This document shows positions 6,144-13,552 of a DNA stretch of 14,026 nucleotides, one piece after another. Under the pieces are notes generated by a model. That model made no database searches, was not told the origin of the DNA, and was given only the letters and a program-made list of their open reading frames with translations. The stretch's first letter is position 1. Each line of letters opens with the position of its first letter. The stretch is from positions 1 through 14,026 of the forward strand of contig DJAN01000055.1 in assembly GCA_002429615.1 (NCBI GenBank). Direction: 5' to 3'. Source of the stretch: Lysobacteraceae bacterium UBA6001. Its GTDB lineage: Bacteria; Pseudomonadota; Gammaproteobacteria; Xanthomonadales; Xanthomonadaceae. Made by a program: the position numbers and the translations under genes.

Positions 6144-7496
6144 TCAGCGCGCGTCCAGCGCGCGCAGCAGGCCGCGGGCCTTGGCCCGGGTTTCGTCCAG
6201 TTCGCGTTCGGGCTGCGAGTCGACCACGATGCCGGCGCCGGTACGGAAGCGCAGGGCCTGGCCGGACAGCTCGGCGGTGCGGATCAGGATGTTGAGGTCC
6301 ATGTCGCCGTCGCTGCCGAGCCAGCCGAACGCGCCGGTATAGGCACCGCGCGCCTCGCCCTCCAGCTCGGCGATGATCTGCATGCAGCGCACCTTGGGGC
6401 AGCCGGTGATGGTGCCGCCGGGGAACACCGCGGCGATCACCTGCCCCGGCGTGACGCCGTCGCGCAGCAGGCCACGCACGTTGCTGACGATGTGGTGCAC
6501 ATGGGCGTAGCTCTCCACCGTCATCAGCTCGTCCACCTCGACCGTGCCGCCGCGGCAGACGCGGCCGAGGTCGTTGCGCTCCAGGTCGATGAGCATGACG
6601 TGTTCGGCACGTTCCTTCGGATGCCCGACCAGCTCGCGGATGCGCGCGGCGTCATCGTCGCCGGGAAAGCGCGGGCGGGTGCCGGCGATCGGGCGGGTCT
6701 CCACGCGCTCGCCCTGCACGCTGACCAGCCGCTCGGGCGAGGAGCTGACCACCGCGCGGCCGGCGGCGACGAACAGACCGGCGAACGGGGCCGGGTTGTT
6801 CTCGCGCAGGCGCTGGAACAGCGCGGCCGGCGTAGGCGCCTGCGCGAAGCGCGCATCCCAGGCACGCGAGATGTTGGCCTGGAAGACGTCGCCGGCGCGC
6901 AGGTAGTCGAGCACGCGTTCGACGTTGCCGGTGAAGCGTGCCGGCGCGTCTTCTTCCAATGCGCTGGGCATCTGCCAGGCCGGCAGCGGTGGCAGCGTGG
7001 CGAGGGCGGCGATGTCGGCGTCCAGCGCAGCCAGCAGCGCCTCGTGACCTGGCTCGGCGACGGCGATGCAGCGACCATCGCGGCGGTCGCGCAGGATCGC
7101 CGCCGGGCAGCGCAGCGCCAGCGCCACCGGCAGCCCGTCCGCGCGCATCGGCAGCGTCAGCACCGGCTCGACCTGCGCGGCCAGCTCGTAGTCCAGCAGC
7201 AACGCCCAGCCACCGCCGAACGGCAGCGCGGGATCGACGCGCGCCGGTTGGCGCGTGCGCGCCCAGGCGGCATCCAGCAGCGCGAGGAAGTCGCCTTCCA
7301 GCGCCGCGCCTTCCTCATCGCGGGTGATGCCATCCGTGCCAAGCCGCAGCTGTTCGCCTTCGGCGACCAGCAGCAGGTCCCAGCGCCCATGCGCGGTGCC
7401 GTGGGCGGTGGACTCGAACAGGGCGGGATAACGGGCCGGCGCCAGGCGATGCAGGGCCAGCAGGTCGGTCTCGGCGGCCAGCGGCAGCGTCGGCAT
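6144..7496 (-). CDS. pabB: Aminodeoxychorismate synthase component I, with an alanine at the nucleophile position
   Basis: PabB converts chorismate plus ammonia (from the PabA glutaminase) to 4-amino-4-deoxychorismate for folate synthesis. The 450-residue protein has the chorismate-binding domain from about 187: NVERVLDYLRAGDVFQANIS, SSSPERLVSV, ETRPIAGTRPR (267-276), AEHVMLIDLERNDLGRVC, FPGGTITGCPKVRCMQIIAELE (359-380) and FRTGAGIVVDSQPE. GGTITGCPK and GDMDLNILIRT are PabB-like rather than TrpE-like. However, position 271 in PIAGT is Ala, as in TrpE, whereas E. coli PabB has the nucleophilic lysine (PIKGT). It lies 107 bases after fabF and shortly before mltG, where pseudomonads carry pabC. 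No clear ribosome binding site precedes the ATG. A second anthranilate synthase is the main alternative. Confidence 0.87.
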   Translation of the reverse strand: MPTLPLAAETDLLALHRLAPARYPALFESTAHGTAHGRWDLLLVAEGEQLRLGTDGITRDEEGAALEGDFLALLDAAWARTRQPARVDPALPFGGGWALLLDYELAAQVEPVLTLPMRADGLPVALALRCPAAILRDRRDGRCIAVAEPGHEALLAALDADIAALATLPPLPAWQMPSALEEDAPARFTGNVERVLDYLRAGDVFQANISRAWDARFAQAPTPAALFQRLRENNPAPFAGLFVAAGRAVVSSSPERLVSVQGERVETRPIAGTRPRFPGDDDAARIRELVGHPKERAEHVMLIDLERNDLGRVCRGGTVEVDELMTVESYAHVHHIVSNVRGLLRDGVTPGQVIAAVFPGGTITGCPKVRCMQIIAELEGEARGAYTGAFGWLGSDGDMDLNILIRTAELSGQALRFRTGAGIVVDSQPERELDETRAKARGLLRALDAR

Positions 7497-7551
7497 GGTC
7501 AGGTCGCTCGGACGGGCGGCGGGCCTGGGCCACGCCGCCGGAAGATTCGGG

Positions 7552-7596
7552 CCGCACCCTGCGGTGCGGAAGGCGCGCGCCGGTCAGGGCGCGCGC
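7552..7596 (-). other. Two GC stem-loops after fabF
   Basis: Seven bases after the fabF stop lies a nine-base-pair perfect stem (GCGCGCGCC/GGCGCGCGC, 7573-7596), followed by a seven-base-pair perfect stem (CCGCACC/GGTGCGG, 7552-7569). Neither is followed by a T run. They fill the 107-base fabF-pabB gap and may stop, slow or protect the transcript. Confidence 0.45.
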
Positions 7597-7603
7597 GCAG
7601 GCC

Positions 7604-8839
<1,236 letters not shown>

Positions 8840-8908
8840 TGTGGATCTCCTGCCGATGCCTTGCGGATTGACGCTGGAAAACTGCGGACGCCGCCTGCGC
8901 GGCACCCT

Positions 8909-8935
8909 AAAACACGGGGCCGCTTGAGCGGCCCC
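8909..8935 (-). terminator. Probable terminator or attenuator between acpP and fabF
   Basis: On the - strand a perfect eight-base-pair stem GGGGCCGC-TCAA-GCGGCCCC is followed by GTGTTTTAG. The T run is short and starts three bases after the stem, so termination may be partial. It lies 60 bases after the acpP stop and 69 bases before the fabF ATG. Confidence 0.6.
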
Positions 8936-8944
8936 ATGTCTGCT

Positions 8945-8983
8945 GGAACACGGGCGGAGCCAAAGGCCCGGCGCCCACGTTCC
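8945..8983 (-). other. Long RNA stem-loop after acpP
   Basis: Twelve bases after the acpP stop, GGAACGTGGGCG pairs along its full length with CGCCCGTGTTCC, around a 15-base loop that can itself form GCC-TTT-GGC. Two of the twelve pairs are G-U in the transcribed strand; the same positions would be A-C mismatches if the other strand were RNA. This suggests a structure that acts in the acpP-fabF transcript. Confidence 0.5.
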
Positions 8984-8995
8984 CGGATCGATGCA

Positions 8996-9235
8996 TCAGC
9001 TCTTGACGTGAGCCTTGACGTAGTCGATCGCCTGCTGGACGGAGGTGATCTTCTCGGCCTCTTCGTCCGGAATCTCGCACTCGAACTCTTCCTCGAGCGC
9101 CATCACCAGCTCGACGGTGTCCAGCGAGTCCGCACCCAGGTCATCGACGAACGATGCGCTGTTGGTGACTTCCTCTTCCTTGACGCCAAGCTGTTCGACG
9201 ACGATTTTCTTGACGCGTTCTTCGATGGTGCTCAT
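8996..9235 (-). CDS. acpP: Acyl carrier protein
   Basis: AcpP carries growing acyl chains on a 4'-phosphopantetheine arm for all fatty acid synthesis enzymes in this cluster. The 79-residue acidic protein is typical in length and sequence ([35 protein letters not shown]). The phosphopantetheine attachment site is Ser37 in DSLDT (Ser36 without the initiator Met). The frame is open to an earlier Met at 9358, but the added residues do not look like ACP and run through a terminator hairpin. The ATG at 9235 follows GGAG at a spacing of nine bases. A classic terminator ends 33 bases upstream, so the gene's expression is probably set separately from fabG. Confidence 0.98.
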   Translation of the reverse strand: MSTIEERVKKIVVEQLGVKEEEVTNSASFVDDLGADSLDTVELVMALEEEFECEIPDEEAEKITSVQQAIDYVKAHVKS

Positions 9236-9244
9236 TGGATATCG

Positions 9245-9256
9245 CTCCAGATGGAG
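9245..9256 (-). promoter_or_regulatory. acpP ribosome binding site inside a small hairpin
   Basis: On the - strand CTCC-ATCT-GGAG can form a four-base-pair stem in which GGAG is the Shine-Dalgarno sequence of acpP, nine bases before the ATG. The stem is weak, so sequestration would be slight. Confidence 0.3.
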
Positions 9257-9268
9257 TAGTGGTGGTTC

Positions 9269-9294
9269 AAAAAAACGCCATCGGATGCGATGGC
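9269..9294 (-). terminator. Rho-independent terminator or attenuator between fabG and acpP
   Basis: On the - strand the perfect stem GCCATCG-CATC-CGATGGC is followed, after one G, by seven T residues. It lies 82 bases after the fabG stop and only 33 bases before the acpP ATG. It should end transcripts coming from fabG, or act as an attenuator if the acpP promoter lies in the more AT-rich stretch at about 9300-9360. Confidence 0.85.
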
Positions 9295-9376
9295 CGCGTT
9301 GGATAGTGTAGTGGAAACCGCCGGAGCATTCATTTCGCTTTAAACCCCAGCCATTCAACCACTTAGCTACACGTCA

Positions 9377-10120
9377 TCAGGGCATGTACATGCCGCCGTT
9401 GACGTGCAGGGTCTCGCCGGTGATGTAGCTGGCCGAAGGACCGGCCAGGAACGCCACCGCACGGGCGATGTCGGACGGCTCGCCAAGGCGGCCGAGCGCG
9501 ATCTGGTCGAGCAGCGCGGTGCGCTGTTCTTCCGGCAGCGCGCGCGTCATGTCGGTATCGATGAAGCCGGGCGCGACCACATTGACGGTCACGCCGCGCG
9601 AACCGATCTCCTTGGCCAGCGACTTGGAGAAGCCGATGATGCCGGCCTTGGCCGCGGCGTAGTTGGCCTGCCCGGCGTTGCCGGTCACGCCGATCACCGA
9701 GGCGATGTTGACGATGCGGCCCTTGCGCGCCTTCATCATGCCGCGCATCACCGCCTTGCTGGTGCGGAACACGCTGCTCAGGTTGGTATCAAGGATGGCC
9801 TGCCAGTCCTCGTCCTTCATCCGCATCAGCAGGTTGTCGCGGGTGATGCCGGCGTTGTTGACCAGGATCGAGATCGGGCCGAATTCCTTGGCGATCGATT
9901 CGATCAGCGCATCGATGGAGCCGGCGTCGGTGACGTTGAGCTCACGACCGTGGCCGCCGGCCGCGGCCAGGCGCTCGCCGATCGCCTGCGCGCCGGAAGC
10001 GGAGGTGGCGGTGCCGATCACGGTGGCGCCCTGGGCGGCCAGTTCGTCGGCGATCGCCGCGCCGATGCCGCGGCTGGCGCCGGTGACCAGCGCGATTTCT
10101 CCCTGCAGGGGCTTGCTCAT
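9377..10120 (-). CDS. fabG: 3-oxoacyl-ACP reductase
   Basis: FabG reduces beta-ketoacyl-ACP with NADPH, the first reductive step of each elongation cycle. The 247-residue protein is a classical short-chain dehydrogenase: the cofactor motif TGASRGIG (13-20), NNAG (88-91), Asn113, and the catalytic Ser141, Tyr154 and Lys158 (YAAAK). PGFIDTDMT and the C-terminal ITGETLHVNGGMYMP are FabG-like. GAGGAAA about seven bases before the ATG is a good ribosome binding site. The stop is TGA followed at once by a second TGA. It follows fabD by 82 bases and is separated from acpP by an intrinsic terminator. Confidence 0.97.
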   Translation of the reverse strand: MSKPLQGEIALVTGASRGIGAAIADELAAQGATVIGTATSASGAQAIGERLAAAGGHGRELNVTDAGSIDALIESIAKEFGPISILVNNAGITRDNLLMRMKDEDWQAILDTNLSSVFRTSKAVMRGMMKARKGRIVNIASVIGVTGNAGQANYAAAKAGIIGFSKSLAKEIGSRGVTVNVVAPGFIDTDMTRALPEEQRTALLDQIALGRLGEPSDIARAVAFLAGPSASYITGETLHVNGGMYMP

Positions 10121-10173
10121 CTTGGTTTCCTCGGTGGAGGCAGCAAAAGAAGGGGGGCGCGATGACGCCGTGG

Positions 10174-10193
10174 GCGTGCGCCAGGGCGCACGC
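10174..10193 (-). other. Stem-loop after fabD
   Basis: A perfect eight-base-pair stem (GCGTGCGC/GCGCACGC, four-base loop) lies nine bases after the fabD stop in the 82-base fabD-fabG gap. There is no T tract. Confidence 0.45.
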
Positions 10194-10202
10194 GTGCCCG
10201 GA

Positions 10203-11147
10203 TCAGGCGGCCCAGTCGGCCAACGCGGCCTCGAAATCGGCCGGCGTCGCCAGCGGGCGGCCGTCCAGCGACTTGTCGATGCGCTTGACCAGGCCGCTCA
10301 GCACCTTGCCCGGGCCACACTCGGCCACGCGGGTCACGCCGCGCGCGGCCAGCGCCTGCACGCAGGAGGTCCACTGCACCGGCAGGTAGAGCTGCTCGAC
10401 CAGCGCCTGGCGGATCGCCACCACGCCGTCGTGCACCTGCGCATCGACGTTCTGCACCACCGGCAGCTGCGGCGCGCGCCAGTCCAGGCCGGCCATGGCT
10501 TCGGCCAGGCGGTTGGCGGCTTCGCGCATCAGCGGGGTGTGCGACGGCACGCTGACGGCCAGCTTCACCGCCTTGCGCACGCCGCGTTCGGCGAGCAGGG
10601 CGATGGCGCGGTCGACCGCCGCGGCGTCGCCGCCGATGACGATCTGGCCGGGCGAATTGAAGTTGGCCGGCACCACGATCTGGCTGCCGGCAGCCTGCGC
10701 GCAGACCTCGGCGACCACGGCATCCTCGGCACCGAGCACGGCGGCCATCGCGCCGACGCCCGCCGGGGCGGCGTCCTGCATCAGCTGGCCACGCAGGCGC
10801 ACCAGGTGGGCGCCGTCACGCAGGCTCAGCGCACCGGCGGCGACCAGGGCGGTGTACTCGCCCAGGCTGTGACCGGCCAGCACCGCCGGCTGCGCGCCAT
10901 GGCGCGCCTGCCACAGGCGCCACACCGCCACGCCACCGGCCAGCAGGGCCGGCTGGGTGTATTCGGTGCGGTTGAGCATTTCCTCGGGACCGCCCTGGGA
11001 GAGCGCCCACAGGTCGACGCCGGCGCCTTCGGAGGCTTCGGCGAAGGTGTCGCGGATCTGCGGGTGCAGCTCGGCCAGTTCGGCAAGCATGCCGAGCGAC
11101 TGCGAGCCCTGGCCCGGGAAGACAAAAGCGAGGGAATTTTCGGTCAC
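10203..11147 (-). CDS. fabD: Malonyl-CoA:ACP transacylase
   Basis: FabD moves the malonyl group from CoA to AcpP, supplying every elongation step. The 314-residue protein has FPGQGSQ (10-16), the nucleophile Ser94 in GHSLGEY, Arg119 (RLRGQLMQ) that binds the malonyl carboxylate, and His203 in VPSHTPLM; the E. coli counterparts are Ser92, Arg117 and His201. The start codon is GTG, placed by the conserved LAFVFPGQG beginning. No Shine-Dalgarno sequence is visible: the preceding bases are pyrimidine- and GC-rich (CCCCCTCCGCGCGC). A 200-base gap separates it from the kinase-like gene upstream, and an inverted repeat with a possible -10 box lies there, so it may have its own promoter. Confidence 0.96.
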   Translation of the reverse strand: MTENSLAFVFPGQGSQSLGMLAELAELHPQIRDTFAEASEGAGVDLWALSQGGPEEMLNRTEYTQPALLAGGVAVWRLWQARHGAQPAVLAGHSLGEYTALVAAGALSLRDGAHLVRLRGQLMQDAAPAGVGAMAAVLGAEDAVVAEVCAQAAGSQIVVPANFNSPGQIVIGGDAAAVDRAIALLAERGVRKAVKLAVSVPSHTPLMREAANRLAEAMAGLDWRAPQLPVVQNVDAQVHDGVVAIRQALVEQLYLPVQWTSCVQALAARGVTRVAECGPGKVLSGLVKRIDKSLDGRPLATPADFEAALADWAA

Positions 11148-11174
11148 GCGCGCGGAGGGGGTCTGCGAAAACGA

Positions 11175-11202
11175 GGGGCGATCATACGGGTGAAATCGCC
11201 CC
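11175..11202 (-). promoter_or_regulatory. Inverted repeat overlapping a possible fabD -10 box
   Basis: GGGGCGAT (11175-11182) and ATCGCCCC (11195-11202) form a perfect eight-base inverted repeat with a 12-base spacer. On the - strand it contains TATGAT (11181-11186), a good -10 match about 34 bases before the fabD GTG. No good -35 box was found at the right distance. It could be an operator for a dimeric regulator or simply a leader hairpin. Confidence 0.4.
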
Positions 11203-11302
11203 AGCGTCTGTACTGGCGCGTATGCAAAGGTATGGTCTCCCCGCCCCGGCTACCCGCCCCGCCTGGGGTGGCGACGGCCTGCTCCTGGCCGCCAGGGCAG
11301 CC

Positions 11303-11326
11303 TGTGGGAGCGGCCTCAGCCGCGGC
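11303..11326 (+). repeat. REP-type repeat, copy 2
   Basis: TGTGGGAGCGGCCTCAGC followed by CGCGGC matches copy 1 (2372-2395) at 21 of 24 positions but lies on the + strand. The core stem GCGGC-CTCA-GCCGC is kept. It sits in the 200-base gap between the kinase-like gene and fabD, 25 bases or less from the former's stop codon. Confidence 0.7.
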
Positions 11327-11335
11327 CGTACACGC

Positions 11336-11349
11336 GAAGGCCGGCCTTC
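11336..11349. repeat. 14-base perfect palindrome over a stop codon
   Basis: GAAGGCCGGCCTTC is self-complementary throughout and overlaps the stop codon of the kinase-like gene. It lies next to REP copy 2 and may be part of the same repeat unit. Confidence 0.5.
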
Positions 11350-12127
11350 AGCCCAGCAATCCCAGCATGTCCAGCCGCCCGTCGGAGAACCAGTCCACGC
11401 ACACCAGCGCGACCACCAGCACACTCAGGGTGGTGGCGGCATGGATGACCAGGATCGAATGGGCCAGCGCGCGCGCCGAGCGCCCGAGCCGCAGCACGCG
11501 GGCCATCGGCTGCAAGCGGCCGGTCACCGCATGCGCATGCTCGACCACCGGCGCGCCTTCGTCGCACATGGCCTCGGCCAGCAGCTGTTGCAGCACCGGC
11601 AGGCGGTGCTCGTAATACTTGGCCACGCCGTAGCCGAACATCAGCCAGTCACGGGCCTGGGCCTGGGCCAGGTCCATGACTTCGAGCGGGTCTTCCTCGA
11701 AGTCGATGAAGCCGATCTGCTGGCCATCGAAGGTCATGTTGCGCGGCAGCGGCTGGCCGAAATAGGCGCCCTGCGCATGCGAGCGCGCGATGGCAGCCAG
11801 CGAATGGCGCACCAGTTCGTCGCGGCCGGCCTCATCGGCCTCGCGCAGGCAGCTGGCGAGCGAGCGGCCGTTGTCGCTGAGCACCAGCGCGGCGCGGCCA
11901 GTGCCGAGCACCTGCGGCACGTTGACCGCCTGGGCCTGGAGTTCGGCGATGCGCCGGGCCTCGATGTCGCGCGCGGCTTCGCCGCCCCGGTGGGGCGGCG
12001 GGCGCAGCGCTTCGAGGTGGAACAGGCGCGCGACGAAGCTCAGCGCGCCCAGCGCCAGCGCACGGCTACCTTCGCCGTACTGCTTGAGCCAGGCCCGCCG
12101 CCCGTCGATGACGATGGGTTCTGCCAT
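11348..12127 (-). CDS. Kinase-fold membrane protein, probably catalytically degenerate, function unknown
   Basis: From the ATG at 12127 (GGAG nine bases upstream) the protein has 259 residues. The pattern is that of a small protein- or sugar-kinase fold: Lys15 in AWLKQYG as the ATP lysine, Glu57 in DIEARRIAEL as its partner, a hinge-like ALVLSDNGRSL (80-90), then SHAQGAYFGQPLPRNMTF (116-133) in place of the catalytic loop, and IDFEED (141-146) as the DFG segment. Aligned on HRDLKPEN, Asn130 is kept but the catalytic Asp is Gln125. The C-terminus has a membrane helix at about 220-245, preceded by Arg residues, giving a tail anchor. It lies between fabH and fabD, 69 bases after fabH. The kinase fold is my reading of motifs; loss of activity and any role in lipid synthesis are inference. 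Confidence 0.65.
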   Translation of the reverse strand: MAEPIVIDGRRAWLKQYGEGSRALALGALSFVARLFHLEALRPPPHRGGEAARDIEARRIAELQAQAVNVPQVLGTGRAALVLSDNGRSLASCLREADEAGRDELVRHSLAAIARSHAQGAYFGQPLPRNMTFDGQQIGFIDFEEDPLEVMDLAQAQARDWLMFGYGVAKYYEHRLPVLQQLLAEAMCDEGAPVVEHAHAVTGRLQPMARVLRLGRSARALAHSILVIHAATTLSVLVVALVCVDWFSDGRLDMLGLLG

Positions 12128-12169
12128 GAAAGGAATCTCCGGTGGGGACGCGGAGGGGGTACGACCGCG

Positions 12170-12190
12170 CACGGGCGCCGGGCGCCCGTG
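12170..12190 (-). other. Stem-loop after fabH
   Basis: CACGGGCGC and GCGCCCGTG pair perfectly over nine bases with a three-base loop, six bases after the fabH stop. There is no T tract. It fills part of the 69-base gap before the kinase-like gene. Confidence 0.5.
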
Positions 12191-12196
12191 GCCGGA

Positions 12197-13171
12197 TCAA
12201 TAGCGCAGCAGCGCCGAACCCCACGTGAAGCCGCCGCCGAACGCTTCCAGCAGCAGCAGCTGGCCGCGCTGCACGCGGCCGGAACGCACCGCGACGTCCA
12301 GCGCCAGCGGCACCGAGGCCGAGGAGGTGTTGCCGTGCTTGTCCACGGTCACCACCACCTGGTCCATCGACATCTCCAGGCGCTTGGCGGTGGCTTCGAT
12401 GATGCGCAGGTTGGCCTGGTGCGGAATCAACCAGTCCAGGTCGTGCTTGCCGAGGCCGTTGGCCTCCAGGGTCTCGTCGACGACCGCGTCCAGCGCCTTG
12501 ACGGCGTACTTGAACACGTCGTTGCCCTTCATCAGGATCTTGCCGCCCTGGCCGTTCTCGCCGAAACCGGTGGAGACGCCCACCGGATCCCACAGCAGTT
12601 CCTTCTTGCTGCCATCGGCATGCAGATGGGTGCTGAGGATGCCGGTTTCCTCGTCGGCCTTGAGCACGACCGCGCCGGCACCGTCGCCGAACAGCACGCA
12701 GGTGGTGCGGTCGGTCCAGTCGACGATGCGGGTCAGGGTCTCGGCGCCGACCACCAGCACGGTGCGCGCGTCGCCGCAGCGGATGAACTTGTCGGCCACG
12801 CTCAGGGCGTAGACGAAGCCCGAGCAGGCGGCGTTGACGTCCAGCGCGCCGCAACCGGTCGCGCCGATGCGTGCCTGCAGCAGGCAGGCGGTGGACGGGA
12901 AGATCAGGTCCGGCGTGGTGGTGCCGACGACGATCATGTCGATCTCGTCGGCGCTGACACCGGCGGCCTCCATCGCGCGCATCGCGGCGAAGTAGGCCAG
13001 GTCGGACGTGGTCTGCTCATCGGCGGCGATGTGCCGCTCGGTGATGCCGGTGCGCGTGCGGATCCACTCATCGCTGGTATCGACGAACTTGGCCAGATCG
13101 TCGTTGGTCAGCATCTTCTCGGGCAAATAGCTGCCCGTGCCCGCGATTCTGGAGTAGATCCGCTTGCTCAT
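12197..13171 (-). CDS. fabH: Beta-ketoacyl-ACP synthase III
   Basis: FabH starts fatty acid synthesis by condensing acetyl-CoA (or a branched acyl-CoA) with malonyl-ACP. The 324 residues carry the triad Cys116 ([11 protein letters not shown]), His251 ([10 protein letters not shown]) and Asn281 ([10 protein letters not shown]), plus the family markers [23 protein letters not shown] and the C-terminal [21 protein letters not shown] eight bases before the ATG supports the start. It lies 88 bases after rpmF; in E. coli and pseudomonads plsX stands between these two genes, but here no open frame fits in the gap. Xanthomonads make iso- and anteiso-branched fatty acids, so a branched-primer preference is plausible but cannot be read from the sequence. 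Confidence 0.97.
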   Translation of the reverse strand: MSKRIYSRIAGTGSYLPEKMLTNDDLAKFVDTSDEWIRTRTGITERHIAADEQTTSDLAYFAAMRAMEAAGVSADEIDMIVVGTTTPDLIFPSTACLLQARIGATGCGALDVNAACSGFVYALSVADKFIRCGDARTVLVVGAETLTRIVDWTDRTTCVLFGDGAGAVVLKADEETGILSTHLHADGSKKELLWDPVGVSTGFGENGQGGKILMKGNDVFKYAVKALDAVVDETLEANGLGKHDLDWLIPHQANLRIIEATAKRLEMSMDQVVVTVDKHGNTSSASVPLALDVAVRSGRVQRGQLLLLEAFGGGFTWGSALLRY

Positions 13172-13229
13172 ACCGTGTCCTGTTGCTTTGGGGGCCGCGC
13201 GCGAAGGCGCGGTCCCGGAAGACGCGCGT

Positions 13230-13252
13230 CGCCCACCGCAGCGCGGCGGGCG
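13230..13252 (-). other. Stem-loop after rpmF
   Basis: CGCCCGCC pairs with GGTGGGCG over eight bases, with a seven-base loop, seven bases after the rpmF stop. One pair is G-U in the transcribed strand and would be A-C on the other. There is no T tract. Confidence 0.45.
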
Positions 13253-13259
13253 TCACGGA

Positions 13260-13454
13260 TCAATCTTCTTCGACCGCCGAGGTCTTGGTGGCGATGACCT
13301 TCTTGCCGCGGTAGTAGCCGTCGGCGGTCACGTGGTGACGCAGGTGGATCTCGCCGCTGGTCGGGTCGGTCGACAGCTGCTTGGCGGTCAGGGCGTCATG
13401 CGAACGGCGCTGGCCGCGGCGGGACGGGGTAACACGGGATTTCTGCACAGCCAT
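13260..13454 (-). CDS. rpmF: 50S ribosomal protein L32
   Basis: This is the short, basic L32 protein of the large ribosomal subunit. The 64 residues show [37 protein letters not shown] and DGYYRGKKV, the full-length family pattern. It is the version without the CxxC zinc pairs that some L32 paralogues have. GGAG nine bases before the ATG is a good ribosome binding site. It follows yceD by 97 bases and precedes fabH by 88 bases, the conserved link between ribosome and membrane-lipid synthesis genes in many proteobacteria. Confidence 0.97.
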   Translation of the reverse strand: MAVQKSRVTPSRRGQRRSHDALTAKQLSTDPTSGEIHLRHHVTADGYYRGKKVIATKTSAVEED

Positions 13455-13530
13455 GGGATTGCTCCAAACTCGGTTCGTTTACTTCGTCGTTTCGTCGCAC
13501 AGGCTGCGCGCCCGCACCGACTTTCTGTTG

Positions 13531-13552
13531 ACCACCGCGGCAACGCGGCGGT
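13531..13552 (-). other. Stem-loop after yceD
   Basis: ACCGCCGCG pairs with CGCGGTGGT over nine bases around a TTGC loop; its first base is the last base of the yceD stop codon. One pair is G-U in the transcribed strand and would be A-C on the other. It lies in the 97-base gap before rpmF. Confidence 0.45.

Noticed and set aside
8840..8905. Longer FabF starting at 8905
   Set aside because: The ATG at 8839 follows AGGAGA and gives catalytic residue numbers identical to E. coli FabF; the extension is low-complexity.
9305..9310. TACACT as the acpP -10 box
   Set aside because: No acceptable -35 box lies 16-18 bases upstream, and transcription from here would begin almost inside the terminator hairpin.
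9236..9358. N-terminal extension of AcpP from the Met at 9358
   Set aside because: The added 41 residues are unlike ACP, run through a terminator hairpin, and the ATG at 9235 has the right ribosome binding site and gives the usual 79-residue protein.
13192..13217. Second hairpin between rpmF and fabH
   Set aside because: It pairs well only on the non-transcribed strand; in the transcript one pair becomes an A-C mismatch, and there is no T tract.
11222..13297. Long + strand open frame of 691 codons
   Set aside because: It is antisense to fabH and the kinase-like gene, with His- and Gln-rich low-complexity composition typical of shadow frames in GC-rich DNA.
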